The notes under the pieces are model-generated. The model was given only the letters and a program-made list of their open reading frames with translations, ran no database searches and was not told where the DNA came from. DNA of 64,000 bases, taken from contig NZ_CAMEFG010000009.1 in NCBI RefSeq assembly GCF_945915435.1, positions 18,501 to 82,500 of the forward strand, given 5' to 3'. Of this stretch, positions 18,915 through 30,021 are shown in pieces; the first letter of the stretch is position 1, and the number at the start of each line of letters is the position of its first letter. Both the position numbers and the translations under genes were made by a program. Origin of the DNA: an uncultured Paracoccus sp. Its GTDB lineage: Bacteria; Pseudomonadota; Alphaproteobacteria; Rhodobacterales; Rhodobacteraceae.

Positions 18915-19148
18915 TCAGCCTTGGTCGGTCGTCTTGGGCGTCACGTCGCGCGCCTTTTCGCCCGGAACGTCGCGCAGCGCGTCCTCGGTGCTTTCGATTT
19001 CCTTGTTGCCTTCGCTCACGCCCTTCTTGAAGGCGGTGATTCCCTTCCCGACCTCACCCATCAGCGAGGACACCTTGCCCTTGCCGAAAAGCACGAGCAC
19101 AACCACCGCGATAAGCAGAAGGCCGGGGATACCGATATTGTTCAGCAT
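18915..19148 (-). CDS. tatA: Sec-independent protein translocase subunit TatA
   Basis: TatA oligomers provide the passage through the membrane in twin-arginine export. The 77-residue protein has an N-terminal helix (GIPGLLLIAVVVLVLFG), the FGKGK hinge and the amphipathic helix beginning SSLMGEVGKGITAFKKG. I set the start at ATG 19148, with AAGGAGC at ideal distance; an upstream in-frame ATG would add 14 residues not seen in TatA proteins. First gene of the tat operon. Confidence 0.95.
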   Translation of the reverse strand: MLNNIGIPGLLLIAVVVLVLFGKGKVSSLMGEVGKGITAFKKGVSEGNKEIESTEDALRDVPGEKARDVTPKTTDQG

Positions 19149-19284
19149 GATTTGCTCCTTGCCGGGCGAACTGGCGGCCCGGTCACTCATTTAAGATGTC
19201 GCGGCGCGGAATGCAAAACCCGAATGCGTGAATTTGCAACCTTGATCGGGTGCCCGGCCATATCCCGATGCATGATAACATGGC

Positions 19285-19313
19285 TTGGCATCGGATACAT
19301 GGCGCGCGATAAA
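19285..19313 (+). promoter_or_regulatory. Predicted promoter of the anchored aspartic protease gene
   Basis: TTGGCA at 19285-19290 and GATAAA at 19308-19313 are separated by 17 bases. A start near 19320 would leave a leader of about 60 bases. The gene is divergent from the tat operon. Confidence 0.4.
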
Positions 19314-19379
19314 CGGGCATGATGTCAGCTTCCTGCGCCAACCTTGCGATCTCACGCCCCGCACCGGAAAGGCGCGGTC

Positions 19380-19970
19380 ATGAAGGTGGGCGTCATGGGC
19401 GATGAATTCGGTCGGCTGGCCTATCTGGTCCTGCTGCTGGTCGCCATCGGCGGCTTCGTCCTGGTCGAGTTCCGCCAGCGCCCCGGCCAGGCGTCGCGCC
19501 AGATGCTGGCCTGGGTGCTGATCTTCGTCGGCGTCGTCGCCGCCGCCGGGCTGTGGGAAGATTTCTCGAATCGCGCCGCCCCGCGCCAGCAGGTGCTGGA
19601 GGGTGGGCGGATCGAGATCCCGCGCAGCCGTGACGGCCACTATCACCTGGCGGCGAAACTGAACGGCACCCCGGTCCGCTTCGTCGTCGATACCGGCGCC
19701 ACCACCATCGCGCTGTCGCGCCGCGACGCCGAACGGATCGGGATCGACACGGACGGGCTGGCCTATATCGGGCAGGCGCGGACGGCCAACGGGCTGGTGC
19801 AGACGGCGCCGGTGATGATCGACAGCTTCCGCATCGGCGATATCGCCGACGACCGCGTGATGGCGGTGGTGATCGACGGCGAGATGGAGCTGTCGTTGCT
19901 GGGGATGACCTATCTCAGCCGCTTCGCCCGCGTCAGCATGGAGGCCGACCGCCTGCTGCTGGAACGCTAG
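19380..19970 (+). CDS. Membrane-anchored retropepsin-like aspartic protease (TIGR02281 clan AA)
   Basis: A 196-residue protein with two N-terminal membrane helices (about residues 12-30 and 42-60) followed by a single retropepsin-like domain. The catalytic motif is VVDTGATT with Asp104-Thr-Gly106, and a later ILGMxYLxRF-like segment (LLGMTYLSRF) closes the fold. One Asp-Thr-Gly per chain means it should act as a dimer on the periplasmic face. ATG 19380 has GGAAAGG upstream; ATG 19395 is an alternative with AAGGTGGG. The substrate is unknown. It converges on holC with three bases between stops. Confidence 0.82.
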   Translation: MKVGVMGDEFGRLAYLVLLLVAIGGFVLVEFRQRPGQASRQMLAWVLIFVGVVAAAGLWEDFSNRAAPRQQVLEGGRIEIPRSRDGHYHLAAKLNGTPVRFVVDTGATTIALSRRDAERIGIDTDGLAYIGQARTANGLVQTAPVMIDSFRIGDIADDRVMAVVIDGEMELSLLGMTYLSRFARVSMEADRLLLER

Positions 19971-19973
19971 CGG

Positions 19974-20423
19974 CTACTGCCTGCGCTGCCAGCGCCCCGA
20001 AGCTTCGGACCAGTATTGCGCCTCTACCCCCTGCCCGGTCAGGTCGCGCCATTGCTGGCGCGCGACGTCCAGCGCGGCGTCGTCGTTCCCGTCGAAAAGG
20101 ATGCAGACCCGTTCCAGCGCCGTGCAATCCTGCGCGGCGACCGCGACCCCTTCGATGGCGATCAGGCAGGCGGGCAGGTTCGTCGCGGGCTGGTCCGGCA
20201 GGGTCAGCAGCACGGGCTGGCGCGCATCATGCGGCCCGCCGGCAAGACCGTGGGGCAAGAACCCCTCGCCCTGCCAGAGCCGCTGGTCCAGCGCGGCCAG
20301 CGTCCCGGCGCTGCGGCCCCGCAACTCGACCCGCCATCCGGCGTCCAGGCTCTTGCCGATCAGCACCGGCAAGAGCGCTTCGGGCGCCGAGCGGGTCAGG
20401 TGATAGAACAGCGCCGCGCCCAC
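19974..20423 (-). CDS. holC: DNA polymerase III chi subunit
   Basis: A 149-residue protein of the chi family, which links the clamp loader to single-stranded DNA-binding protein. The FYHLTRSAPEALLPVLIGKSL opening and the central segment LDQRLWQGEGFLPHG are characteristic. It is followed on the same strand by, and lies four bases downstream of, pepA; the pepA-holC order is common in proteobacteria. Confidence 0.9.
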   Translation of the reverse strand: MGAALFYHLTRSAPEALLPVLIGKSLDAGWRVELRGRSAGTLAALDQRLWQGEGFLPHGLAGGPHDARQPVLLTLPDQPATNLPACLIAIEGVAVAAQDCTALERVCILFDGNDDAALDVARQQWRDLTGQGVEAQYWSEASGRWQRRQ

Positions 20424-20427
20424 GACC

Positions 20428-22002
<1,575 letters not shown>

Positions 22003-22128
22003 CTGTGGCTCTCGCGGAAAATTTCGTCAGGGGAAAACCTAGTGCCCAAGTCCGCCCTTGACCAGAGCCGGGACTTCCCCAATCGCTTGGCAGAGGTTAA
22101 GCAGACCGCGACCCTTCTGCAGGACGAC

Positions 22129-23265
22129 ATGCCGCGTATCGACCGTTATATTCTGTCGCAGTTCCTGACGCTGTTCGGGTTCTTCGCGCTGGTGCTGGTT
22201 TCGGTCTACTGGATCAACCGCGCCGTTTCGCTGTTCGAGCAACTGATCTCGGACGGGCAGACCGCACTGGTGGTGCTGGAGTTCACGGCGCTGACCCTGC
22301 CGCTTGTGATCTCGGTCGTGCTGCCGATCGCGGCCTTCGCGGCGGCGGCCTATGGCACCAACCGGCTGTCGGGCGAATCGGAACTGGTGGCGATGCAGGC
22401 GGCGGGCATGTCGCCCTTCCGGCTGGCGCGCCCGGTGCTGGTTTACGGCCTGATCGTCGCCACCATGTCGGCGGCGCTGGTCCACGGGCTGGTGCCGATG
22501 GCGCGCGCCCATATGGCCGACCGGCAGGCGCAACTGGCCGAAAACGTCACCGCCCAGTTCCTGCGCCCCGGCATGTTCCAGTTCCCGGCCGAGGGGCTGA
22601 CGCTGTATATCCGCGACATCGCGGCGGACGGGCGGCTGCGCGACATGTTCTTTGAAGACACCCGCGACCCGGACAACCAGACGACCTATTCCGCGTCCGA
22701 AGCGCTGCTGATCCGTTCCGACAGCGGGCCGGTGCTGGTGATGATGCAAGGCTCGATGCAGGTGCTGGAACGGCGCGGCGGCGAACAGCGGCTGTCGCTG
22801 ACGCGCTTTGCCAACATGTCGCTGGACATCGGCAGCGCCATCGGTCCCTCGAACGCACGCAAGCGCGACCTGCGCGCCTATTCCACCCCCGCCCTGCTGG
22901 CGGCGGGGCCCGAGTTGTTGCAGGCGACCGGCGCCAGCCCCGACAAGGCCCGCGCCGAGGCGTTCGAGCGGATCGCCAGGCCGCTGCTGTCCCCCGTCGC
23001 CGCCATGCTGGGCTTTGCCATGCTGCTTCTGGGCGGCTACAGCCGCTTCGGCGTCTGGCGGCAACTGGTCTGGTCGGTGGTGGCGCTGATCCTGGTGCAG
23101 TTCCTGGACACGGCGGCGGCCAACCAGGTCGCGCGCGACGCGACGCGCTGGCCGCTGGCCTTCCTGCCCTCGGCCGTGGGGGCGGCGATCGGGTTCGGCG
23201 CGCTGTGGTGGGCCGCCCGGCCCCGGCGCGTCGCGCGGCCCGCGGCGCAGGGGGCGCGGCCATGA
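22129..23265 (+). CDS. lptF: LPS export ABC transporter permease LptF
   Basis: With LptG and the ATPase LptB, this inner-membrane protein extracts lipopolysaccharide from the membrane. It is 378 residues: three N-terminal helices, a periplasmic jellyroll domain (about residues 130-270) and three C-terminal helices. The conserved segment SGESELVAMQAAGMSPFRLARPVL, near the ATPase coupling helix, is clear. ATG 22129 fits the family start (PRIDRYILSQFL). The stop overlaps lptG by four bases. Confidence 0.93.
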   Translation: MPRIDRYILSQFLTLFGFFALVLVSVYWINRAVSLFEQLISDGQTALVVLEFTALTLPLVISVVLPIAAFAAAAYGTNRLSGESELVAMQAAGMSPFRLARPVLVYGLIVATMSAALVHGLVPMARAHMADRQAQLAENVTAQFLRPGMFQFPAEGLTLYIRDIAADGRLRDMFFEDTRDPDNQTTYSASEALLIRSDSGPVLVMMQGSMQVLERRGGEQRLSLTRFANMSLDIGSAIGPSNARKRDLRAYSTPALLAAGPELLQATGASPDKARAEAFERIARPLLSPVAAMLGFAMLLLGGYSRFGVWRQLVWSVVALILVQFLDTAAANQVARDATRWPLAFLPSAVGAAIGFGALWWAARPRRVARPAAQGARP

Positions 23266-24383
23266 TCCTGTCGGCCTATCTTGCACGGCGCTTTGCGCGG
23301 CTTCTGGTGCTGATCGCGCTGATCTTCCTGGCGATCCTGTTCCTGGTCGAGATGGTCGAGCAGGTCCGCCGCTTTGCCGATGAAAACATCGGGCTGAGCG
23401 GCGCGGCGCATCTGTCGATCCTCAACATCACCGGCAGCTTCTACGCCATCCTGCCGCTGATCACCGTGCTGGCGGGGATCGCGCTTTTCGTGAACCTGTC
23501 GCGGACGTCCGAGATGGTGGCGATCCGCGCCTCGGGGCGGTCGGGGATGCGGGCGGTGGCCTCGCCCGCCATCACGGCGATGCTGTTCGGCGTGCTGTCC
23601 GTCGCCATCCTGAACCCGATGGTCGCCGCGACCTCCAAGCAATACGACGCGCTGGTGGCCGGGATCCAGTCGGGCGACCGCGACACCATCAGCCTTGGCG
23701 ATTCCGAGGTCTGGCTGCGCCAGAGCCTCAGCTTCACCCGCCCCGGCGGGCAGGCCGAAAGCGGGCAGATCGTCATCCGGGCAAGCCGCGCAAGCCCCGA
23801 TGCGGCGACACTTTACGACGCGACCTTCATGCTGTTCACGCCGACCGAAGGGCCGGTCGGACGCATCGACGCGCGCGAGGCGCGGCTGTCGAACGGAAAC
23901 TGGCTGCTGACGGATGCCAAGGAATGGCCGCTGACCGCGCCCAACCCCGAAACCGCCGCGCGGGTGCTGGACAGTTTCGAGATCCCGACCGAACTGACCG
24001 CCGAACGCATCCGCGACGGCTTCGGCCAGCCCGATTCGGTCCCGGTCTGGCAGTTGCCCGGCTATATCGCCACGCTGGAGGCCGCGGGCTTTTCCGCACA
24101 GCGCCACAAGGTCTGGTTCCAGATGGAACTGGCGCGGCCCCTGCTGATGGCCGCGATGATCCTGATCGCGGCGGTCTTTACCATGCGGCACATCCGGGGG
24201 CGCAAGATGGGCACGCTGGTCCTGGCCGCCTTCGCCTGCGGGATCGTCCTGTTCTTCTTTCGCAACATGGCGCAGGTGCTGGGCGACAATGGCGATATCC
24301 CGCCCCTCCTGGCAGGATGGGCACCGCCGCTGGTGGGGCTGCTCTTCGCGCTTGGCGCCCTGCTGCAACTGGAGGACGGCTGA
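23262..24383 (+). CDS. lptG: LPS export ABC transporter permease LptG
   Basis: The second transmembrane half of the LPS extractor, 373 residues with the same six-helix plus jellyroll plan as LptF. The coupling-helix segment LSRTSEMVAIRASGRSGMRA is conserved, as is the C-terminal MRHIRGRKMGTLVLAAFACG. ATG 23262 overlaps the lptF stop (ATGA), and the stop overlaps lptD by one base (TGATG). lptB and lptA/C are not in the window. Confidence 0.94.
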   Translation: MILSAYLARRFARLLVLIALIFLAILFLVEMVEQVRRFADENIGLSGAAHLSILNITGSFYAILPLITVLAGIALFVNLSRTSEMVAIRASGRSGMRAVASPAITAMLFGVLSVAILNPMVAATSKQYDALVAGIQSGDRDTISLGDSEVWLRQSLSFTRPGGQAESGQIVIRASRASPDAATLYDATFMLFTPTEGPVGRIDAREARLSNGNWLLTDAKEWPLTAPNPETAARVLDSFEIPTELTAERIRDGFGQPDSVPVWQLPGYIATLEAAGFSAQRHKVWFQMELARPLLMAAMILIAAVFTMRHIRGRKMGTLVLAAFACGIVLFFFRNMAQVLGDNGDIPPLLAGWAPPLVGLLFALGALLQLEDG

Positions 24384-26788
24384 TGGCCGCAAAAGGCTTT
24401 TCTGCACCCGCCCCGATCCTGGCCCTGGCGCTGGCCGCCTGCGGCTGGACGCTGGCCCCGCAGGCCACCCTTGCGCAGGCCGTCCCACCCGACGCCGCCG
24501 CCCCCCTTGCGGGGGTCCCGGCCACGGTGGCGCCCATCCGCCCTGTCCCGCAACCGCCGCGCCCCGGCGGACCCGCGCTGGCCCCGACGGAAAGCCTCCA
24601 TCTCGGCGAACGCACGGGCGACGGCACCACCGGCCTGACCCTGCCCCGCCCCTTGCGGGTGGCCCAGCCCGAGATCCGCATCTCGCGGCCCGAACCCGCC
24701 GACGGCACCGCCGCCACCATCCTGGCCGAGGATCTTTCGCTGTCGCCCGACCGCACCCTGACCGCCTCGGGCGGGGTAGTGGTGTGGTATCAGGGCACGC
24801 GGCTGGTGGCGCAGCAGGTGGTCTACGACGGCCAGTCCGGGGGCGTGACGCTGCGCGGGCCGATCCACATATCGCAGCCCGCGCTGGCAGGTAGCACCGA
24901 CGAGGCGGTCCTGATCGCCGAGGCCGCCCAGCTTGAACCCAACATGCAGGACGGCATCCTGCGCGGCGCCCGCCTGCTGCTTGCGCGAGAGCTGCAACTG
25001 GCCGCCGCCGAGGCCCACCGCAGCCAGGACGGCCGCCTGACCACGCTGGACCGGGTGGTGGCATCCAGTTGCCGGGTCTGCGCCTCGGACCCGACGCCGC
25101 TGTGGGAAATCCGCGCGCGCCGGATCACCCATGACGCGCTGACGCGGCAACTTCATTTCGACAATCCGCAATTCCGCGCCTTCGGCATCCCGCTGGCCGC
25201 ACTGCCCGCCATGACCGCGCCCGACCCCACGGTCGAGCGGATGACCGGCCTTCTGCGCCCGCAGTTCCGCACGACCTCGCGGCTGGGTTTCGGCATCAAG
25301 CTGCCCTATTTCGTGACGCTTGGCGATCACGCCGACGTCACCCTGACGCCCTACCTGTCCACCAGCCGCACCCGCACGCTGGACCTGCGCTATCGCCACG
25401 CCTTCCGCAACGGCGTGATGGAATGGGACGGCGCGTTGTCGCGCGACGACATCCGCCAGGGCGAAACGCGCGGCTACCTGTTCGGCGCGGGCCAGTTCAT
25501 GCTGCCGCGCGGCTACCGCCTGACCGGCCAGATCCAGTCGGTCAGCGACCGCTCTTATCTGCTGGACTACGGCATCACCGACGCCGACCGGCTATGGAGC
25601 GGGCTGATGATCGACCGCGTCCGCCGCGACCGCTTCTTCTTCGCCCGCGCGGGAAAATACGAATCCCTGCGCGACGAGGCGGACGAGGCCAACGACCCCA
25701 ACCGCGTCGTGGACGTGATGTGGCACCGCCGCTGGCGGCCCGCGCTGATCGGCGGAGAGGCGGGCTTCGAATGGTCTCTGCATGGCCATCGCCGCCGCTC
25801 GTCGCAGGACATCACGGGGCGCGACGGGGTGCGCGGCTCGGTCTCGCTGGACTGGCGGCGCAGCCAGATCCTGCCGCATGGCTTCGTCGGCGCGGTGCAG
25901 ACCAGCATCGATGCCGATGTCTACCGCATCCGGCAGGACAGCCGCTTCGACGACTGGTTCATGCGCATCGACCCGGTTCTGGCAACGGAACTGCGCTGGC
26001 CGCTGATTCGCAGCGATGGGGGCGCCACCCATATCCTGGAACCCGTCGTGCAACTGGTCTGGTCGCGCCGTTCAGACTGGGGCGACGATATCCCCAACGA
26101 GGACAGCCACCTGATCGAGTTCGACGAGGGGAACCTTTTCTCCCTCAACCGCTTTCCGGGGTGGGATGCGCGGGAAACCGGGCTGCGCGCCAACCTGGGG
26201 CTAAGCTGGACCCGGCTGGACCGCGACGGCTCGACCCTGTCGCTGACGGCGGGCCGCGTGATCCGCAGCCGCACCGATCCGGCCTTCGCGAATTCCTCGG
26301 CGCTGGACGGGCGGCGCTCGGACTGGCTGCTGGCGGCGCAATACAGCCACCCCGACGGGCTGGCCATCGCCAACCGCGCCCTGTTCGACGATTCCCTGTC
26401 GATCAGCCGCAACGACCTGCGGCTTGGCTGGGCGCGCCCCGACCTGCAACTGTCGGCGGGCTACCTGTGGATGACCAGCGACGCGCTGGAAGGGCGCGAG
26501 GATCGGGTGTCCGAACTGACCACCACCGGCGGCTGGCAGATCGCGGACGGCTGGTGGGGCATCGCCGAGACGCGCTATGATTTCGTCGCCGACCGCGCGC
26601 AGAAGGCCCTGCTGGGGCTGGAATATCGCAACGAATGCGTGTCGCTGGAAATGGCGGTCGAGCGGCGCTTTACCTCGTCCGACGAACTGCGGCCCGAAAC
26701 CTCGTTCGAGCTGGGTATCCGCCTGGCAGGCTTCGGCAGCCAGAAAGATATCCGCGGAACGGTGGCGCGGCGCGCCTGCCTGCGCTAA
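24383..26788 (+). CDS. lptD: LPS-assembly outer-membrane protein LptD
   Basis: LptD is the outer-membrane barrel that delivers LPS to the cell surface. The 801-residue precursor has a signal peptide (about residues 1-32, ending in LAQA), an Ala/Pro-rich linker, an OstA-type jellyroll (about 100-215) and a large barrel. Four cysteines are visible: 230 and 233 (SCRVC), 752 and 799, the last three residues from the end. Disulfides are essential in E. coli LptD but their positions differ here. The ATG overlaps the lptG stop. Confidence 0.92.
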   Translation: MAAKGFSAPAPILALALAACGWTLAPQATLAQAVPPDAAAPLAGVPATVAPIRPVPQPPRPGGPALAPTESLHLGERTGDGTTGLTLPRPLRVAQPEIRISRPEPADGTAATILAEDLSLSPDRTLTASGGVVVWYQGTRLVAQQVVYDGQSGGVTLRGPIHISQPALAGSTDEAVLIAEAAQLEPNMQDGILRGARLLLARELQLAAAEAHRSQDGRLTTLDRVVASSCRVCASDPTPLWEIRARRITHDALTRQLHFDNPQFRAFGIPLAALPAMTAPDPTVERMTGLLRPQFRTTSRLGFGIKLPYFVTLGDHADVTLTPYLSTSRTRTLDLRYRHAFRNGVMEWDGALSRDDIRQGETRGYLFGAGQFMLPRGYRLTGQIQSVSDRSYLLDYGITDADRLWSGLMIDRVRRDRFFFARAGKYESLRDEADEANDPNRVVDVMWHRRWRPALIGGEAGFEWSLHGHRRRSSQDITGRDGVRGSVSLDWRRSQILPHGFVGAVQTSIDADVYRIRQDSRFDDWFMRIDPVLATELRWPLIRSDGGATHILEPVVQLVWSRRSDWGDDIPNEDSHLIEFDEGNLFSLNRFPGWDARETGLRANLGLSWTRLDRDGSTLSLTAGRVIRSRTDPAFANSSALDGRRSDWLLAAQYSHPDGLAIANRALFDDSLSISRNDLRLGWARPDLQLSAGYLWMTSDALEGREDRVSELTTTGGWQIADGWWGIAETRYDFVADRAQKALLGLEYRNECVSLEMAVERRFTSSDELRPETSFELGIRLAGFGSQKDIRGTVARRACLR

Positions 26789-26820
26789 TGTCCGGCCAAA
26801 CAATGCTGCGAGGGGTTTTC

Positions 26821-28071
26821 ATGCGGCGAGCAATTCTTGGCGCGGCAATGGCCGCGATGATGCTGGGCGGGCAGGCTGCGCTGGCGCAATCCAATCCGTT
26901 CCGCCCGGTCGTCTATGTCAACGACTCGGTCGTGACCGAGTTCGACATCCAGCAACGTGCCCGCTTCCTTCAACTGTTGCAGGCCCCCGACACCAGCCGC
27001 GCCGCCGCCGAACGCGCGGTGATCGAGGACCGGCTGCGCATGCAGGCCGCCGATTCGATCGGCATCCGCCCCACGGACGAAGCCATCGACGAGGCGCTGG
27101 CCGAATTCGCCGGGCGCGGCGGCCTCGACACCGCCCAGTTCGAGCAGCTCTTGCGCCAGAACGGGGTGGATCCGCAGATCTATCACGATTTCATCGTCTC
27201 GGGCGTGGTCTGGCGCGACGTGGTGCGCGCCCGCGTCGTGCCGACCGTCCGCGTCTCGGATGCCGAGGTCGAACAGGAATTCCAGAAGATCGTCCAGACC
27301 CCGCGCGTCACCGACGTCCTGCTGTCCGAACTGATCATCCCCGCACCCGAGGGGCAAGAGGCCCAGGCGATGGGCCTGGCCGAGGACATCCTCGCCAACG
27401 TCTCGTCCGAAAGCGAATTCGCCGCCGCCGCGCGGCAATATTCCGCCGTGCAAAGCCGCGAGGAAGGCGGACGCCTGCCCTGGACACCGCTGGCCAACCT
27501 GCCGCCCTCGCTGCAACCCATCGTCCTGTCGTTGCAGCCGGGCAGCGTCAGCCAGCCGCTGACCGTTCCGGGCGCGGTGGTGCTGTTCATGCTGCGCGAC
27601 ACGCGCGGCGTGGTGCGCTCGGGCGCGCGCGATCAGGTGCTGGAATATGTCCACCTGCGCCACGGCGACCCCGCCGAGGCCGCCCGCATCGCCGCCACCG
27701 TGCGCAGTTGCGGCGATCTCTTCGTGCGGGCCAACGGGCTGCCCGCCGACCGCCTTGTCCACGAGACGCGCAATCTTGGCGCGATCCCGCAGAACATCGG
27801 GCTTTACCTCGCCAGCCTCGACGACGACGAGGCCACCGCCTTCGGGGGCGAGGTCGTGATGCTGTGCAAGCGCACCCCTGCGCTGATGGCCTCGGCGGAC
27901 GAACAGCCGCAGGTGCCGGTGGCGCCCGACGAACCCGCCGAGCAGGCCCCCGATTCCAACGCGCTGCCCGATCTGGACACGGTGCGCAACGTGGTCTTCA
28001 ACCGCAAGATCTCGAATGCCGCCGACGCCTACCTGGCCGAGTTGCAGGCCAATGCCATCATCCGGCGCTGA
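26821..28071 (+). CDS. surA: SurA-like periplasmic chaperone / peptidyl-prolyl isomerase
   Basis: A 416-residue periplasmic protein that should escort outer-membrane proteins. After a signal peptide (about residues 1-22, ending in LAQ) comes the SurA N-terminal helical domain with VVYVNDSVVTEFDIQQRARF. A single parvulin-like domain (about 160-260, TDVLLSELIIPAPE to VLFMLRDTRG) follows, then a C-terminal helical part. An Asp/Glu/Pro-rich linker lies near residues 360-390. ATG 26821 has GAGGGG five bases upstream. Position between lptD and pdxA matches the lptD-surA-pdxA-rsmA order of other proteobacteria. Confidence 0.88.
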   Translation: MRRAILGAAMAAMMLGGQAALAQSNPFRPVVYVNDSVVTEFDIQQRARFLQLLQAPDTSRAAAERAVIEDRLRMQAADSIGIRPTDEAIDEALAEFAGRGGLDTAQFEQLLRQNGVDPQIYHDFIVSGVVWRDVVRARVVPTVRVSDAEVEQEFQKIVQTPRVTDVLLSELIIPAPEGQEAQAMGLAEDILANVSSESEFAAAARQYSAVQSREEGGRLPWTPLANLPPSLQPIVLSLQPGSVSQPLTVPGAVVLFMLRDTRGVVRSGARDQVLEYVHLRHGDPAEAARIAATVRSCGDLFVRANGLPADRLVHETRNLGAIPQNIGLYLASLDDDEATAFGGEVVMLCKRTPALMASADEQPQVPVAPDEPAEQAPDSNALPDLDTVRNVVFNRKISNAADAYLAELQANAIIRR

Positions 28072-28080
28072 TCCGGGACC

Positions 28081-29079
28081 ATGCGGATGCCCCCGATCCT
28101 GCTGACCTGTGGCGAGCCTGCGGGCATCGGGCCGGAACTGGCCCCGCTTGCGCTTGACGCGGGGGTGCCCTTCGCCTGGCTTGGCGACCCGGCCCACCTG
28201 CCCCCCGGCACCCGCTGGACCGGCGTGACCGATCCCGCGCAGCCGGTGCCGCCAGGGCATCTGGCCGTGCTGCCCCACTCCTTCCCGTCACCGCGCACCC
28301 CCGGCAAGCCCGACCCGGCCAACGCGCCCGCCGTGGTCGAGGTCATCGCCCGCGCCGTCGCCCTGACCCGGCAGGACAAGGCCGCGGCCATCTGCACCCT
28401 GCCCATCAACAAGCAGGCACTGGTCAAGGGCGCCGCCTTCCCCTTTCCCGGCCATACCGAATATCTCGCCCATCTCGCGGGCGGGGCAGATGTCGCGATG
28501 ATGCTGGCCTCGACTACCATTGACCCACCCTGCCGGACCGTGCCCGCGACCATCCATATCGCGCTCGAAGACGTCCCGCACAGGCTGACGCCCGAGCTGC
28601 TGGAACGCACCATCCGCATCACCGCCGCCGCCCTTGCCCGCGACTTCGGCCTGTCGCATCCGCGCATCGCCCTGGCCGGGCTGAACCCCCATGCGGGCGA
28701 AAACGGCGTCATGGGCGATCAGGAAGGCGACTGGATCGCCCCGCTCGCGGACCGCCTGCGCGAACAGGGATTCGCGCTGACCGGCCCGCTGCCCGCCGAC
28801 ACGATGTTTCACGCGGCGGCGCGCCGAAACTACGATGCGGCGATCTGCGCCTATCACGACCAGGCGCTGATCCCGATCAAGACGCTGGACTTCGCGGGCG
28901 GGGTGAACGTGACGCTCGGCCTGCCCTTCATCCGAACCTCGCCGGACCACGGAACGGCCTTCGACATCGCCGGAAAGGGGCTGGCCGATCCCACCAGCAC
29001 CATCGCCGCCCTGCGGATGGCCCATGACATGGCCCAAAAGAGCATGGCCCAAAAGAACATGACACAGAAACGCCGATGA
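28081..29079 (+). CDS. pdxA: 4-hydroxythreonine-4-phosphate dehydrogenase
   Basis: This NAD-dependent enzyme acts in the deoxyxylulose-5-phosphate-dependent pathway of vitamin B6 synthesis. The 332-residue protein has the PGHTEYLA and [11 protein letters not shown] motifs that carry metal-binding histidines, and [15 protein letters not shown] near the C-terminus. The end of the protein carries an unusual imperfect repeat, [16 protein letters not shown], coded by tandem ATGGCCCAAAAG-like units. It starts nine bases after the surA-like stop. Confidence 0.94.
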   Translation: MRMPPILLTCGEPAGIGPELAPLALDAGVPFAWLGDPAHLPPGTRWTGVTDPAQPVPPGHLAVLPHSFPSPRTPGKPDPANAPAVVEVIARAVALTRQDKAAAICTLPINKQALVKGAAFPFPGHTEYLAHLAGGADVAMMLASTTIDPPCRTVPATIHIALEDVPHRLTPELLERTIRITAAALARDFGLSHPRIALAGLNPHAGENGVMGDQEGDWIAPLADRLREQGFALTGPLPADTMFHAAARRNYDAAICAYHDQALIPIKTLDFAGGVNVTLGLPFIRTSPDHGTAFDIAGKGLADPTSTIAALRMAHDMAQKSMAQKNMTQKRR

Positions 29080-29109
29080 TTCTTCATCATTCAAACACCC
29101 TCGGGGGGT

Positions 29110-29132
29110 CCGGGGGGCAGACAGCCCCCCGG
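29110..29132. repeat. GC-rich palindromic hairpin between pdxA and rsmA
   Basis: CCGGGGGGC (29110-29118) and GCCCCCCGG (29124-29132) form a perfect nine-base stem around the loop AGACA. A GGGGGG run just upstream (29103-29108) could compete for the same C-tract. I recall very similar hairpins scattered between genes of Rhodobacteraceae, which would make this a dispersed REP-like element; only one copy was noticed here. It could also attenuate transcription into rsmA. Confidence 0.5.
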
Positions 29133-29143
29133 CCGGCGCAACC

Positions 29144-29995
29144 ATGAGCGCGCTCGACAACCTGCCCCCCCTGCGCGAGGTGATCGCGCGCCACGACCTG
29201 CGCGCGAAAAAGCAGCTTGGCCAGAACTTCCTGCTGGACCTGAACCTGACCGCCAAGATCGCGCGCGCCGCAGGCGATCTCGGCCAGTGCGACGTGATCG
29301 AGGTCGGCCCCGGTCCCGGCGGGCTGACCCGTGGCCTGCTGGCCGAAGGCGCGCGCCACGTCCTCGCCATCGAAAAGGACGCCCGCGCCCTGCCCGCCCT
29401 GGCCGAGATCGCCGCCGCCTACCCTGGCCGCCTGACCGTCATCAACGGCGACGCGCTGGAAATCGACCCGCTGGCCCATGTCGCGCCGCCGGTGCGCATC
29501 GTCGCCAACCTGCCCTATAACGTCGGAACCGAACTGCTGATCCGCTGGCTCACCCCGCCCGCATGGCCGCCCTTCTGGCAGTCCCTGACGCTCATGTTCC
29601 AGAAAGAGGTGGCCGAGCGCATCACCGCCCGCCCCGGCGGCAAGGCCTATGGCAGGCTGGCGGTGCTGGCGCAATGGCGGGCCGACGCGCGCATCGTGAT
29701 GACGCTCCCGCCCGAGGCTTTCGTGCCCGCGCCCAAGGTCCATTCCTCGGTCGTCCACCTGACCGCCCTGCCGCAACCGCGCTATCCCGCCGATGCGAAG
29801 GTGCTTTCCTCGGTCGTCGCGGCGGGCTTCAACCAGCGCCGCAAGATGCTGCGCGCCTCGCTGAAATCGATCCACCCGGAAATCGAGCGCCTGCTTGAGG
29901 AATGCGGCATCCCCCCCACCGCCCGCGCGGAAGAGGTCGGGCTGGAACAGTTCTGCACGCTTGCCCGCGCCGTCCAGGCCGCGCGGCAGGGCTGA
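29144..29995 (+). CDS. rsmA: 16S rRNA (adenine1518-N6/adenine1519-N6)-dimethyltransferase
   Basis: This enzyme (KsgA) dimethylates two adjacent adenines in the terminal helix of 16S rRNA. The 283-residue protein starts with the family hallmark [11 protein letters not shown], then [10 protein letters not shown] (SAM-binding motif I), and the catalytic NLPYNVG motif. The C-terminal helical domain contains [12 protein letters not shown]. No strong ribosome site precedes ATG 29144, which lies 11 bases after the hairpin. Confidence 0.95.
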   Translation: MSALDNLPPLREVIARHDLRAKKQLGQNFLLDLNLTAKIARAAGDLGQCDVIEVGPGPGGLTRGLLAEGARHVLAIEKDARALPALAEIAAAYPGRLTVINGDALEIDPLAHVAPPVRIVANLPYNVGTELLIRWLTPPAWPPFWQSLTLMFQKEVAERITARPGGKAYGRLAVLAQWRADARIVMTLPPEAFVPAPKVHSSVVHLTALPQPRYPADAKVLSSVVAAGFNQRRKMLRASLKSIHPEIERLLEECGIPPTARAEEVGLEQFCTLARAVQAARQG

Positions 29996-30021
29996 CCCCC
30001 CTCCCGAAAGGAATGACCGCG

